A stretch of 64,000 nucleotides of DNA from Circinella minor (taxonomy: Eukaryota > Mucoromycota > Mucoromycetes > Mucorales > Lichtheimiaceae), in the NCBI GenBank assembly GCA_016758965.1, contig JAEPRB010000024.1, positions 236,010-300,009 of the forward strand. Reading direction: 5' to 3'. A program made the translations under genes and the position numbers. The notes beneath the pieces are model-generated. The model was not told the origin of the DNA and did no database searches. It saw only the letters and a program-made list of their open reading frames with translations. Positions 11,535 to 23,002 of the stretch are shown one piece after another. How positions within the stretch are numbered: position 1 is the first letter of the stretch; every line of letters starts with the position of its first letter.

Positions 11535-13105
11535 CTATCGAGTCCAACGAGGGGATACAGATAAAGAATCATAAGGAGGAAGAGAGGATGATAACGATGC
11601 AGGTTCTTGCTGAGCAGCAGTTCGGTAAGAAGGAACTCTTGACAATTCCATACCATGCCACCATAAACCATTCGAACTTTCAACAGACCGCGGTTGGTAA
11701 CCAGCACTATTATTGTTATGATCATTGGACGATCTTGGTACACCCATGGGTGTTGTTCTTTCTGGTAATGTAACATCATTATCATCATCATGTAGACCTC
11801 CTTTTGTAGTTGAAGAAATCGACACAGCCCGCGTGCGACCTGCGATAGTAATAGGTTCCCGCTGCTGCTGTGATTGAAGAGATTGTGTTGGATGTTGTTG
11901 TTGATCTGAGCTTGATGATGACGCTGCTGCTCCTGTTGTTGGTGCAGAACCTTCTGCGGATACTGATGTTCGTGTACGTAGAGCATCCCAAACAGCACGA
12001 TCATAAGGTACCGATCGCCATGTTTCATCATAAGCAGGAAGAATATTTCCTTCACTACGTTGTACAACGGTGTCAATAACAATAATCGGAACACTGCAAC
12101 GTAATTCACTTGTATGACCATCGGCATTTTCCAAAGAAATGACAAACTTTAACTTGTGCCGAATGCGGATCATTTCATTATCAGCATCACAAAAAATAAA
12201 TGGAGCTCGTTCGGGTACGATTACCTTGACAACCTTTTTCCATTCATTCCCATCCCCTAATGCTACTGCTAAAAATGGTTTATCTTTCTTTTCCATCCTA
12301 ACAACTCTTGTATCTGTCTTGGATCGTTCGGTTGTTGTATATGTACAATATTCTTTTAATGTTCCCGAGAGTGACCGTACTCTTAAATTGTTTGCTATAG
12401 GTCGGATATCAAACGAGATGGGAATCGTTTCACCATGAGCATAAATCTTTGAAGGAAGTGTAATGGCATATTCCATCTTGTCGCTCCAGGTATTATGGAT
12501 CTCGAGTGTCTGTGAAAGTTGGTATTCGGAAGGCAAAATACATCGTACAATACGAATGGGTCGTTTTTTGACAATGTTCTGTATAAAAGGTCGTTCAACC
12601 ACTGCCTTTAATCTATATGAAACGCGACCTCCTTCTGCTTCAAGAGATTGAGGAAGATTACCAGGTATGGGAAGTTCAAAGAACCACTTGTGTTGACCAC
12701 TAGCTAGGGTATAGGTTTTTTTGGGTGTCATTTCGGTCATGGGAACATATTGCCATTTGTGGGATATAAGTGAACGCTCTTGCTTGTGATAGTGTTGATG
12801 ATGGCCTATGCCTAAAAAAAATTATACATTTCAAAAATTCCGTCAATATTTGATCCAGTCCACATTTTTTTTTCATACAATAAGAAAACAAACGATTGTA
12901 TTTTACCTTCTGACCATGAAACATTCATTTTACCAGAAAACTTGAGATGAACAGCACGTACTTTCATAGGTTCCGGCAAATCCAAGATAACACTACCTTG
13001 TAATAACTTTCCTGCAGATTCATCTGCTTGACCATGTAATAAAATAGAATCATCTATTACATTTATTTGTAATTGAGCAGGCCTCCCTCGAATATTATTA
13101 ATCAT
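11535..13105 (-). CDS. Alpha-arrestin (Rsp5 adaptor-type trafficking protein)
   Basis: Exons 13105-12907 and 12811-11535 join in phase 1 to give 491 residues. The first half is an arrestin N domain: a beta-sandwich start (AQLQINVIDDSILL), LQGSVILDLPEPMKVRAVHLKFSGKM and GQHKWFFELPIPGNLPQSLEA. The second half is an arrestin C domain (KMEYAITLPSKIYAHGETIPISFDI through FVISLENAD). Two LPxY sites, LPAY in the middle and LPPY near the end, match the PY-type motif bound by WW domains of Rsp5/Nedd4 ubiquitin ligases. Between them lies a Ser/Gln-rich linker. Family members bring Rsp5 to plasma-membrane transporters or receptors for endocytosis, often controlled by phosphorylation in the linker; the cargo cannot be told from sequence. 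Confidence 0.88.
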
Positions 13106-13373
13106 ATTCGTGTTTTTGTTTTGTTGTGTACAATAATAATTGGTTTGTATATTAATAACTGATAAACAATTAGGAATAAAAAAATAGCGGTAAAAAAAAA
13201 AAGAAGCAAAAGGAATTAAATGTAAAAAAGAATTGGCGGGAACAAGAAAAAAGAAGGAAGAATTTTAAAATAATTTTTTGAAACACCTCGCCCTATTTCT
13301 ATTTGATTGGTGTAATTGAAGGCTCCGAATAAACAAAAAAACATGCATTATATGGTAACTTTCTTTTTTGTTC

Positions 13374-14612
13374 TTATGTTTTAGAAACAATCTTTTTAAT
13401 CTGTGTAGGTGCATAAGCAAAATAGTGGAACTTATTAGCATAATCAGTATGGGAACGAACATAATAACCTCCTAAAGATTTACTTGCATCTATTAACTTG
13501 ACACTTTGATCTATATCGATATCTATAGGTAATCCTATTTCTCCTATCGCTTGATCTCCAGCAAGAAGGGTTCGTAATAGTATTCCAAGAGTGATATCTT
13601 TTTGTGAGTAATAAATAACAGTCTTGCTTCTTCCTAATCCTCCTGTACCTGAACAAATAAGTGGTATAATATCAGATGCTACCAATGCGGGCGCGCAAAG
13701 ATGAATAGCATCCGGTCTAAAAAAAGAAAAATTAGTACATTTTGTATATATATTAATCTTATACTGTATATATGTATTTCATTAATAATAAGAGTATAGT
13801 TTTATCTCTTTTTCTGACTCATCCAACCCCCCCCCCAAAAAAATTTTTGTTACCTGTCTTCATGATTCATTAATGAACACGCTTCAACTATATGACGACA
13901 TCCAAGAGAATGACCGACAACTCGGAGTGTATCATGTTTGCGTCTTAGATCAAGTAATCGCCAGGCAAGCATTTCTGCCCTTTCATGGCTCTCACGTGTT
14001 GCAGTGGAAAACTGATAGGCCAATCTTGCAGCATGAAGTCCAACATCTACAGCAACAGCTCCCACGATAGAAGCAGGTGTAGGTAACCGAAGATGACTTA
14101 GACGTTGCCAATTACGACTTACAAAATATGCTGCCGATCCTAAAGTTGCAAAAGGTACCGGAATTTGAGATAATGGGGAACCTGAGGGCCATGAATATCT
14201 GGGGCGAAAAAAAAAAAGAAAATTTTTTTTGCATTGTTATCACACAAAAATTTATACTTTTAACAAATTATCTGTTTGTTATAAACCTTTATCCTTTTTT
14301 TTTAACTTACCCTAATGCTGACGCTCCCCATTTATGTTTTGAACTTAATACTAATAAACGATGAGAATGAAGCCAATCTTCGAATCGTTCTGGTGAATCA
14401 CCTTGTGCTAGAAAACCTTTTTTTTTATTTTTAGAAATGAAGGTAGCTTATTAGTCTAAAACTGACATGAACAAGTTTTTATTTTTATTTTTACCTTTGA
14501 CATAAACGGTTACTTCAGATCGTGTTTCATCGGGTCTTGTAAGAACTTTTAGTTTAGGTAATTCAGTAAAGAATTTCTTTTTTACAAGAGGTGAAGTCTG
14601 TGCTGCCGCCAT
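13374..14612 (-). CDS. Alpha/beta hydrolase, DUF726/TMCO4-like
   Basis: Exons 14612-14495, 14416-14311, 14198-13854 and 13716-13374 give 303 residues. The exon-2 acceptor at 14417 was preferred because it yields VYVKGFLAQGDSPERF, like the GFL... oxyanion strand of this family; a TAG nine bases further in is also in phase. The nucleophile elbow is VVGHSLGCRHIVEA. Later conserved-looking pieces are DAIHLCAPAL, YYSQKDITLGILLRTLLAGDQ and IGEIGLP. The layout resembles DUF726 (yeast Mil1, animal TMCO4), but the protein is short and I see no membrane helices. It lies 268 bp upstream of the arrestin start, on the same strand. Substrate and location are unknown. Confidence 0.7.
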
Positions 14613-15904
14613 ATAGAAATTTTTATCAAAAAAATATATATATATATATATATATATATGCTCAGGTACTTCATGCTTTTTTTTTTTTTTTTGCTAACGA
14701 AATTTAGGTTGGAACAGCCACTGAGTTTTGCAACATAATTAGTTTCCTGTTTTTAGAATAAAAATGAAACTACTTCTTTATATATACCTGATGTATATAT
14801 AATTAGAAGAAAGGTTGGCCCAATCATTGATTATAATACGAAAAAAAGAGGGCCCATTATGTAAAGAAGTACAATAAGTCGTATAGCTCATTGCCATACA
14901 TACATTTGCTTTATTTAAATAAAAAGTTCCAATGATATAACCCAACCTAAAGTAAATAAATGATATCTTTATATATAATTTACTTATAATAAAACATATC
15001 AATGACATATAAGTAGATTCTCAATGATTGTTAAATTCGATATCACAGAACAAAAAAAGAGAGAGAAGTAATTGAAAACAATCGATAGATATTTTTATAA
15101 CAAAATATCATAACAACGGCAAAACAAATCATCCATTTGCAGGGTAAAAAAAATCCTGCTTTCTATTCGACAAATCATTGTTTTCTTAAATTAGTAATCT
15201 CACGAGGTTAAGTATTTTTCATTGCATGTTGTTGATGAACGTGTGTATCTCAACAGGTTTTCTTAAAAAGATTATTACAAAGGAGGGATTTATAAAATTG
15301 AACTTTTTTTTTATATAAACATGATATGATTTTCTCATTGAGTACAAAAAAAGAACAGTGTTGTTTATTTTTTGGAATTCATTATACCAAATTAGTTGGA
15401 TCTTTTTGTATCCTTCCGGATTATGCATTGGTTGTAATCTCACTTTTAGTTATGGTGAATTATTAAGGTCAAGTGTTTTTATACAATACAAAAGAAAAAA
15501 CTGAACATACGCAATATACAGATTGTTCATATTGTAAACATTCAATTCCTATTCATAATTATAAAATTTAATGATGTAAAAAGTTTATTGTATAGTGATA
15601 AATGCAAATTGATAAAAGAAAGTTTTTATTTGATATCATGGTTGTTGTAATTATGTGATTTGATGATAAAAAAAAAGCATGAGTAAAAAAAATACAGCGT
15701 ATATTAGTAGGAAGAAATGCAAAAAAAAAAAAGATGATGGTTTGTATATTATTATTATTATTAGTAAGGTAATAACAGAAAAAAAAAGGTTTATGTAGGA
15801 TGGGAAGGATTGGGTATCATGCAAGAAAGCTGGGTTTGTTGATAAGAGTGATTGATTATTATTATATATATATGTAAAAAAAAAAAAAAAAAAAAAGATC
15901 ATTA
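14613..15904. other. Intergenic stretch with (TA)n microsatellite
   Basis: No gene is supported. It starts with a (TA)n run (14634-14659) next to a poly(T) tract, then AT-rich sequence, and ends with a poly(A) tract near 15878-15896 beside the stop of the membrane-protein gene. Frames here are low-complexity Phe/Tyr/Ile-rich shadows. Confidence 0.5.
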
Positions 15905-17165
15905 TTATACAAGAGGACAAGAGAAACCATGCGGTACAGAAACATTTCTCGTGATAGACCAAGTAATTCCATCAATTGAAACTTCTACAAGGAAATCAAT
16001 ATTAAAAGAATTGGCTGCGGTAAGAGTTGGGGAATAACCCCGAGGACCACAGGCATTTGCCACAGCAACATAAGTTTGATCCGATGAATCGACTTTATGA
16101 TAAATCCGGATGGGAATTTCGACAATTTGAAAGGAACGTGGGCTTAATTGTAAACTACCCGAATTGCCGTGGCCAAACGGCTCATTAGTGTCACGGTAGA
16201 CTACATCGACGGCCATGTCCCGGATATGCGTCGGTATCCAATTTGCGGTATTATCAGCGGTCATATTGAGCACCCACGAGGCATTAAAATACATTTGCTG
16301 GGTATTGGTATCGTTAACATACTCATATGCTGGTGAATCTACATCGGTAAACTTCAATTGAGGAAAACGTGGCCAAACAAAAAACCAGACTAGGGTAACA
16401 ACTACACAGAATACTACTACAAAAAGAGTAATGATTCGCTTTCGAAGTCCACACCAACGCCGCTTCAGTTTACGTTTTGAAAATTCTAATTGGTCCCCTT
16501 CGTTTACTATTGTTGTTGGCTGGTGTCCACCAATCGCGCGCTCGATAGCTCCTGTCATACTTCTTGCCCCACCATTATTATTGCTAATCATTAATTCCGG
16601 TTGAATCGATATCGTTCGATCTTTGTCAGCTGCTGCAATAATAGATGATGGTGTATCTTCAATATAAATGGGTGCCATAGGCGCATTTGGATCTCGTTGA
16701 TGATGTGAATATGGAAGATATGAATTGGCTCGTTCAGCTATTCGTTCGAGATAACTAGCTTTATAACTATTTCGTTTGCTGGTATAATCATTATGATTCG
16801 TTTGTCGTACATAAGGGTCATCTTCGTAATAATCTCGTATCGGAATAGGTGCTGGTGTACCAGTTAATTTTCGCGTACTACTATCAGATGCAGATCGAGA
16901 ATGAGCAATGTCAGATCCTGGACTTGTCGATAAAATCTCGTCAAAATCTGTTCAACATGACCACACATGTTAAAATAATTAATAAAAATAAATTTTTACT
17001 TTGCGTAGGAGTTTATTTCCTGTGGATTATAAAAAATAATAATCATTTATTAATACCTGTCCCACTATCACCTCTTCGAGCAGCACGATATGGGTCATCA
17101 ATATAACGACGTAATTCACTATTATTCCGCCCCAGGGGTGAATGCCCTGAATAATTGGACGCCAT
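15905..17165 (-). CDS. Single-pass type II membrane protein, LEA2-like ectodomain
   Basis: Exons 17165-17057 and 16947-15905 join in phase 1 to give 383 residues. Residues 1-205 are hydrophilic and end in a basic cluster (SKRKLKRRWCGLRKR). One strong transmembrane helix follows at about 208-228 (IITLFVVVFCVVVTLVWFF). The remaining 155 residues form a beta-rich domain with several N-glycosylation sequons (NDT, NAS, NMT, NVS), so it is probably lumenal or extracellular. The order of short cytosolic-type tail, helix and beta-sandwich resembles fungal LEA-14/LEA2-like proteins, distantly like yeast Tag1 and plant NDR1/HIN1-like proteins. Function in these fungi is poorly defined. Basic-inside charge supports an N-terminus in the cytosol. 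Confidence 0.75.
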
Positions 17166-18440
17166 TTAAGGGAATCGAATGAAAGAAAGAAGAAGATAAA
17201 AGGGGGTTAGCGGGAACAAAAGAAGAAAATGAAAATAATGATGAAAAAAAAGACACAGCACAGACACTCAAAGAAAAAAAAAAAAGGAAACAAGGAAAAA
17301 AAAAAAGAGAGAGAGAGAAAGGTGGGAGTGGGGAGTTTATGTGTTGAAAAGCGGAATAAAAAGAAAGAGAGGAGTGAAATAGAGAGAGAGAGAGAGCTAG
17401 ACAAGAGTTTATTGATCAAGTTACAGAATGAGGAAACGAGTGAGCGAGAAAGTTAATTTTAGACCTCAGAAAGAAAAAAAAAAGTTTCTTTCATGCTTAC
17501 TCTTCTTCTTCCGTTGTTTGTACTACCATAGAAGCGGAGACAAGTGCTAAAATTGTCTCGGGTGCTTAATAGAAACATAACACACAATCGGTTTCCATAA
17601 CACCACTTTTTCTTTGAACACGCACTTATTTTTTATAATTACATATTCATTTACCTTTCTCGTAAAATCATTTTTTCAGTAATCCGTCTCGCTATTACTC
17701 TATCTCTGTTCCTTATAATACAATTAGTTTAAGTTCAAATTTAGTTGATAAGAAATTGAGCTCATAATATACAGTTTGATTCATGCAATGCATTAATGAC
17801 ACAAGGACGGCACTTTTTTTCATTTTCATGTGTACTACATGACATATTCAAAACATAGAGCTTTAAAAGTTTATATTTAAACAATTATAACTTTTCTCCT
17901 TTATTTTTTGTTGTTCACGAGGGATAGAGTAAAAGAAAGAAACAAATTCTACCCCAGTCCTCATCATTGCACGCGCTGCTGATATCTATGTATATTATGC
18001 CCGCTTTTTCAATAATGAAGTTTCGGATTACAGCCATATTATTCTTACCCATTTGATGTTTGTCAATAAGATTAAAAAAGAGGTCGGGCATCTCCCATAT
18101 ATTACATAAATTCATTACATCATCATCATATAACGACTTCTTCCGGTTGTAATTTGTATGTCCCATATTATTATAACTTCTATTTTCTAACCTTTCTTTT
18201 TTCACATTAATATATTATTCGTGTTAAAATCATTTGATTCAAATTTGACTTGGGAGGATTATACTTCTTTATTCTTCTCTCAGTCGTAGTTTCGCTGTGT
18301 TCGGACTTATAAAAAATAATATGTAAGCAAGTGACGTTGTTTTTAATATCTCATCACCATCACATTTCTAACAAGTTAAAAAGATAAATGATACCAAAAA
18401 AAGAAAACTTTTTATTCGAACGTCATATGTTTTCTTTTTC

Positions 18441-18446
<6 letters not shown>

Positions 18447-18488
<42 letters not shown>
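18447..18488. repeat. (CT)21 microsatellite
   Basis: An uninterrupted CT dinucleotide run of about 42 bp, visible directly. It produces a spurious SLSLSL-type frame. Confidence 0.95.
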
Positions 18489-18492
<4 letters not shown>

Positions 18493-18864
18493 ATTTATTT
18501 ATTTCTCTCTCGGAAACAATTCAAAGTTATGTTTGATGAAAACGTGGTGTGTTTTTTCATAGAAGAGAAGAAAAGCCGTGGTACCACCACCCATTATTTA
18601 TTTTTATTTTCCGCATGCATCCGAAAAATGGGGGCTGAGAGTTTCCTGTAATTATACTCAGGGCCCAGCTGGTTTCTCTATTTATTTATTTTCAAGGTTA
18701 TATATACATGATCATATAAAAGGCAATTTCAAAATAGATATCAATTAGGTCAAGTTTTGGTTTCTTATTTTGGCTCAAACTTGTTATCTTTTCATACCCT
18801 TATTATTGTAATTACACATCCCACATGGCTGCATCTGTGAATGTGTATACAGTGATTTGGTGTA

Positions 18865-18975
18865 ACGAATCCATTTTTTGACTTCCCCAATGAAATTCCT
18901 CGTTCATAAGAAAAACTTTGTATAATTTTTGATGGATTGGTGTGATTTTCAAGTATCCAGTATAATCATCAATTA
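18865..18975. repeat. Diverged dispersed repeat, copy 1 (partner near 35935-36060)
   Basis: The plus-strand wording CCAATGAAATTC...GTTCATAAG...TTTTTGATG recurs at 35970-36020 with scattered changes. On the minus strand both copies read similar peptides (SKI...FSYE..ISLGKSK here, SKIYIDFPYELKISLAKPK there), so they look like decayed pieces of one old coding element. The family is not identified. Confidence 0.5.
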
Positions 18976-20022
18976 TTGATTGTTGTTCCTTACTTGTAAT
19001 ATAAAATTGAACATAATGTTGATACTAGTGTAGAGTTGTAGCATAACATATTTATAAATGTGGTGCGTGCATTCGACGGAAGCCATTCCGACTGTTGTAA
19101 GGCTTCTTCTATTATTAATATTTAACTAAGACAACAAGAACTTGTATTAAATTTAACCATAAATTATAAAAAAAATAGGTTTCGTTATTTAAAAATAAAC
19201 ACAAAACGTAATCTTTTTACGTAGTCAAAAAGAACCTGAGCACTGCAAGAAGAAGAGTACTAGTAGTAAGTACAAAGTTATCTAGCTCATACAGAACTTC
19301 TGTTAGTTATTTTTTATTATCAAATCTATGTAAACAAAACTAGTTGATCGAAATTAAAAAAGTAATATTGTAATTCTATTAATGTAACAAAATCGCAAGC
19401 TTTCATACTAGATAATAAAAAGCCAACGCTTGTGAACATATATAAACAGAAGCATCTGTTTCACAGATCTTGCATATTTATTACTTATCAAGCAATATTT
19501 TAGGTTACACTACTGTATAATTAATTACTATACAAACACGGTACGTATACTTTTTTTTTACAAAATTTTACGTAGACCTATAATACAAGAAATATAATGA
19601 TTGTAAAGATTTTTAAGACGGTTTTCCAAACTACCCTCTCAAAATATCCTGAAGTGTCTGTATGCGGGCACACATACATGTCTGATTATCGTTATATATA
19701 TATGGTTGATGAAAAGTGAGGATCTTTACAACTATGCGTATGATCATCAATCTCCCCATTTATCAATGCATTCAGCTACAACTGTCGTTCAGTTCTCAGA
19801 AGGACAAGGACGAAAAAGTGTTTTTATTATGTATACTTATATACAAATAACTTTATGATTCATCCCAAATACAGAATAAATTTTGGTATAGTTAATGTAT
19901 AGGTAGTAACGAGAGGAGAGTTAATGTATAAATAAGATATAAAAAAGAAATTATATAAAAAATGAAAAAAGTGGTGATGATTTGTTACAGAATATAAACA
20001 GAGAATAAGGATATGTATACTC

Positions 20023-20706
20023 CAGTGTTGGGTTTCCGCCATAGCAGAAAAGGCGGAAACCTGGCGGAAACCTATGGCGGAAACCTTTTTTCATTCAATC
20101 AATATGTTTATTATGGAAATATGAAATAAAAAGTTTCATTAAAATAATAATAAAAAAGGGAGATAGAGTGAGAGTATACGTATATTTATATTTAAGTTAT
20201 GAAAAAAGATATTCTAATGTCTATTTTACTTTTGCTGAGTGAGCCTCATTGTTATCTCTAAAGTCTAGGTTTGTCTACATAAAAATCCTACTCCTCTGAA
20301 TAGATCACGTAACTGATATATTTAGCTCTTGTGCATTGACAGTCGATGTCGGGATTTAACCTGTGAAGCCAATATACTGTGAACAACGCGCAATATTTAT
20401 GTTGAAGCTATTATTTGCTTGCGCAGCATCTATATATCAATGCAAAACCAGTGTTTTTAAAAAAACATTATTGTCATTTCTGCGTTATTATACTATATAT
20501 TTCCATAGTTCCTGTTGTGGACCATATATTATAACGCTATAATAATAATAGTAACAGATATAATACATTAAAAAATATAAATAGATCAAATTACTTTTAT
20601 TTACGTAATATGATGTATTATATTTATGTCTACTGGTGCCAACCCTATAATGTTATACATTTCCGCCAGTTTCCGCCTGGCGGAAAGTCGGAAACTGCCA
20701 ACACTG
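20023..20706. mobile_element. Non-autonomous hAT-like transposon (684 bp)
   Basis: The two ends begin CAGTGTTGG and its complement, followed by subterminal runs of GTTTCCGCC/GGCGGAAAC (three or more per end). Flanking octamers are GTATACTC (20015-20022) and GTGTAGTC (20707-20714), 6 of 8 identical, consistent with a decayed 8-bp target duplication. A CAGTG terminus plus 8-bp duplication is the signature of the hAT superfamily. No transposase frame lies inside, so this is a MITE-like derivative. Confidence 0.8.
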
Positions 20707-21166
20707 GTGTAGTCTACTGACTAACTATAATTGATAGAAAATTATAAAGAGACAAGAATAAAAAAAAAAGAGATTTAAAATAACATATAAATAACAGTAA
20801 TATATATATATGTATAAGGGTGAAATGGAGAAAATACGAAGAATTATGTAAAAGTATGTGAAACGTAAAGAATACTATTGGAGGCTGGGAAGAATGATCA
20901 AGAAAAAAAACTTCGTAAGCTACAAATAGGGTTTTACATAAAATCCACGTTGGATCTCTTTCTTTGTCTTTTGGTTGTAATATGAGATTCAGAGTTATCA
21001 GATAAAGTATTGTGATCACTTGAAATCAAGATAAGAAACAATATGGTTTTCTGTTTGTTTTAATTTGGCCTACGAAACATTTATAATTCAAGTGATCATG
21101 TTAGCTTATATGTAAGTAATCAACCCTTTGTTTTTGTCGTTATATCTTCCCCCTCCTAAATTATCA
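20707..21166. other. Intergenic AT-rich stretch
   Basis: I see no gene between the hAT-like element and the end of the broken gene at 21167. A 101-codon minus-strand frame (20714-21019) is Phe/Leu/Tyr-rich low-complexity sequence without a motif. Confidence 0.4.
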
Positions 21167-21463
21167 CTAAGAATAATTATAATAAATTACCAATAATTGA
21201 TATAAAGTCTTGATTAGATGGGGTAAATCATACTTGACTGTTGAAGGGTGTACAGATAATTTCATTTGTTTTTCTTGTTGAAAGACATATAATCCCCATT
21301 TTGGCATATTCATTGAGTATATATAAAGTTGATATTCTAAAGAAATTAAGCGTTATAATATTTAATTACTGTTTTGAAAAAAGACATACCGCATATTATT
21401 ATTAAAGTATAGCATATTCTTACCACAGAAATGAAGCCCATATATCTTGATTTCGTACAAATA

Positions 21464-21618
21464 GGGGGTTTCAAAAATGAAAAATTAATTTTTTGAAATC
21501 TGCGAAATTTCGCAGATTTCGTAGACTTCAAGAAGTATAAACTGCGTCTCAAGAGACGCAGATTTCAATTTCGCAGATTTCACGAAAACTGTGAAAAAAA
21601 TTCATTTTTGAAACCCCC
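21464..21618. mobile_element. TA-flanked MITE, copy 1, inside exon 8 of the broken gene
   Basis: A 155-bp element bounded by GGGGGTTTCAAAAATGA and its complement, flanked by TA at 21462-21463 and 21619-21620. Inside are nested palindromes (AATCTGCGAAATTTCGCAGATT type and CTGCGTCTC...GAGACGCAG). The TA duplication points to Tc1/mariner-type mobilisation. It adds 157 bp to the exon, shifts the frame and immediately supplies a TAG. Confidence 0.9.
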
Positions 21619-21968
21619 TAGTAACTTTTTTTTCCGGTTGTGTGCCTGTTAATGATATCGTGTAGTATTTTCTTCATGTTCAATGCCAACTTCTTGCGAT
21701 CACCGATAAAGTGCGAATAGTCTCGTACTAATGGTGGTCCTGACACTTCAAATAAAGCAATTTCCACATCAGCTTTTGTTGTCGTAATCTTCCCATCAAT
21801 ATTAGCACTTGAACACCTTCTGTGGCCATCATCTAGGTCATCACTATCCATATTCTGTGCTGCTTTCAATTTAGTTTCACCCCTACAATAAAAAAGAGAA
21901 ATTCTGTTAAAATAATAGTCGAGGGATGAAGTTCAAAACGGAGATAAAGTAAACTAGAATTAACATAC

Positions 21969-22245
21969 CACATAATCTCCAGATCATCCTCGCCTCGTAA
22001 CAATGTGTTAAATAATGGTCCAATAAGGGGTTTCAAAAATGAATTTTTTTCGCAGTTTTCGTGAAATCTGCGTCTCTTGAGACGCAGTTTATACTTCTTG
22101 AAGTCTACGAAATCTGCGAAATTTCGCAGATTTCAAAAAATTAATTTTTCATTTTTGAAACCCCCTAATAAAAGATATGATATAATTTCCTTCACTCATT
22201 GGAGATAAAAGCATGTTTTTCCCATTTCTTTTAAGTTGATGGCGG
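21969..22245 (-). other. Exon 7 of the broken gene, interrupted by MITE copy 2
   Basis: The exon runs 22245-22168, then MITE, then 22025-21969. Its halves encode ...MSEGNYIISFI and IGPLFNTLL...; without the MITE and one TA the exon is 135 nt with matching phases on both sides (1 nt in, 2 nt out). Confidence 0.8.
22026..22165. mobile_element. TA-flanked MITE, copy 2, opposite orientation
   Basis: A 140-bp relative of the element at 21464-21618, in the opposite orientation, with the same ends (AGGGGTTTCAAAAATGA, TTCATTTTTGAAACCCCC) and internal palindromes. TA flanks it at 22024-22025 and 22166-22167. It adds 142 bp and an in-frame TGA a few codons in. Confidence 0.9.
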
Positions 22246-22350
22246 CTATATATTATTATAATTTATACATTAGTCCCTTGATTTCAACCACCACCACCAC
22301 TATTTACTATACGGCCCAGTTTTCCCAACTATATCAACTTACTATACATT

Positions 22351-22743
22351 GATGATTTTGATGACACGTTTTTTAGTTTTTCTTGTCAAAGTTTCAATAT
22401 TCTCGTGATTGTTATGGATGTCGTGATTGGGAGTGTTGTTATTATTGGTGTATATATTTTTTGCTTCACGGATTACATACTTGAATTGTTCATAAAAAGA
22501 CTGAGGGTTATCGACGAACTAAAATAATTATAATACATACGTAATTAAGTACAAATCATCAAGACAATATGTATTTATTATCATAAAATCAGTAATGTTG
22601 ACCCTTACCAATGACTGTAAAACTTGCGATGCATATTTCTTGACCATAAATGCTTCGTGTTGATTTATCGGTGTCTTTGGTTGGATAGAAATTAATTGAT
22701 CAGTATTATTGTCAAGTATTTTCATAGTTCCGGGATTTGGTTC
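22351..22743. repeat. Shared family block M2, copy 1 (partner 39373-39775)
   Basis: About 390 bp, including one intron, recur in the same orientation at 39373-39775 with only scattered substitutions and small indels. The block spans the EPNPGTMKILDNNTDQ exon end, its intron, and the exon ending RKTKKRVIKII. Intron conservation shows copying at DNA level, not through mRNA. Confidence 0.9.
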
Positions 22744-22746
22744 GAT

Positions 22747-23002
22747 TACTGAATCAATAATTCCATAACATAAAACTCTATTGAAAATAAACTAATTAGC
22801 ATATGTACACTAATGTCAAAAGTCAAAACTTACTCAACACTTGTTGGCTTGGCTTCAGACCACTTCTTAATATCTTTTTTTAATTTATCTGTGTCAATCA
22901 CAGTACTCTTCTTGCGAGTTTCCTAAGTTAGAAAAAAGGTTAATACGTAACAAAATTTACCTAGAATTCATTCCCCAAAGTGTCAAAAAAAAATTACCAA
23001 AG
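22747..23002. repeat. Shared family block M1, copy 1 (inverted partner 28186-28442)
   Basis: About 256 bp are reverse-complement to 28186-28442 with only a few differences. The block covers an intron, the ETRKKSTVIDTDKLKKDIKK exon, the next intron and the start of the VLCYGIID exon. Confidence 0.9.

Larger units (their letters stand above)
17166..20022. other. Long non-coding or decayed stretch
   Basis: About 2.9 kb without a supported gene. It contains GA-rich purine tracts at 17260-17460, a (CT)21 run at 18447-18488, and a segment near 18865-18975 that is a diverged relative of 35935-36060 (see the repeat entry). A minus-strand 96-codon frame at 17915-18205 shows no recognisable domain. 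Confidence 0.45.

Noticed and set aside
11480..12145. 221-codon minus-strand frame
   Set aside because: Out-of-frame shadow of the arrestin second exon.
17207..17456. Overlapping frames on both strands rich in Lys/Glu or Phe/Ser
   Set aside because: They arise from GA-rich purine tracts; no domain, splice context or homology-like text.
18388..18651. 87-codon plus-strand frame
   Set aside because: Driven by the (CT)21 microsatellite (SLSLSL run).
21464..22165. The two MITEs as spliced introner-like introns
   Set aside because: Exact removal needs excision at TA boundaries; no GT...AG pair lies at those edges, and internal candidates do not restore phase.
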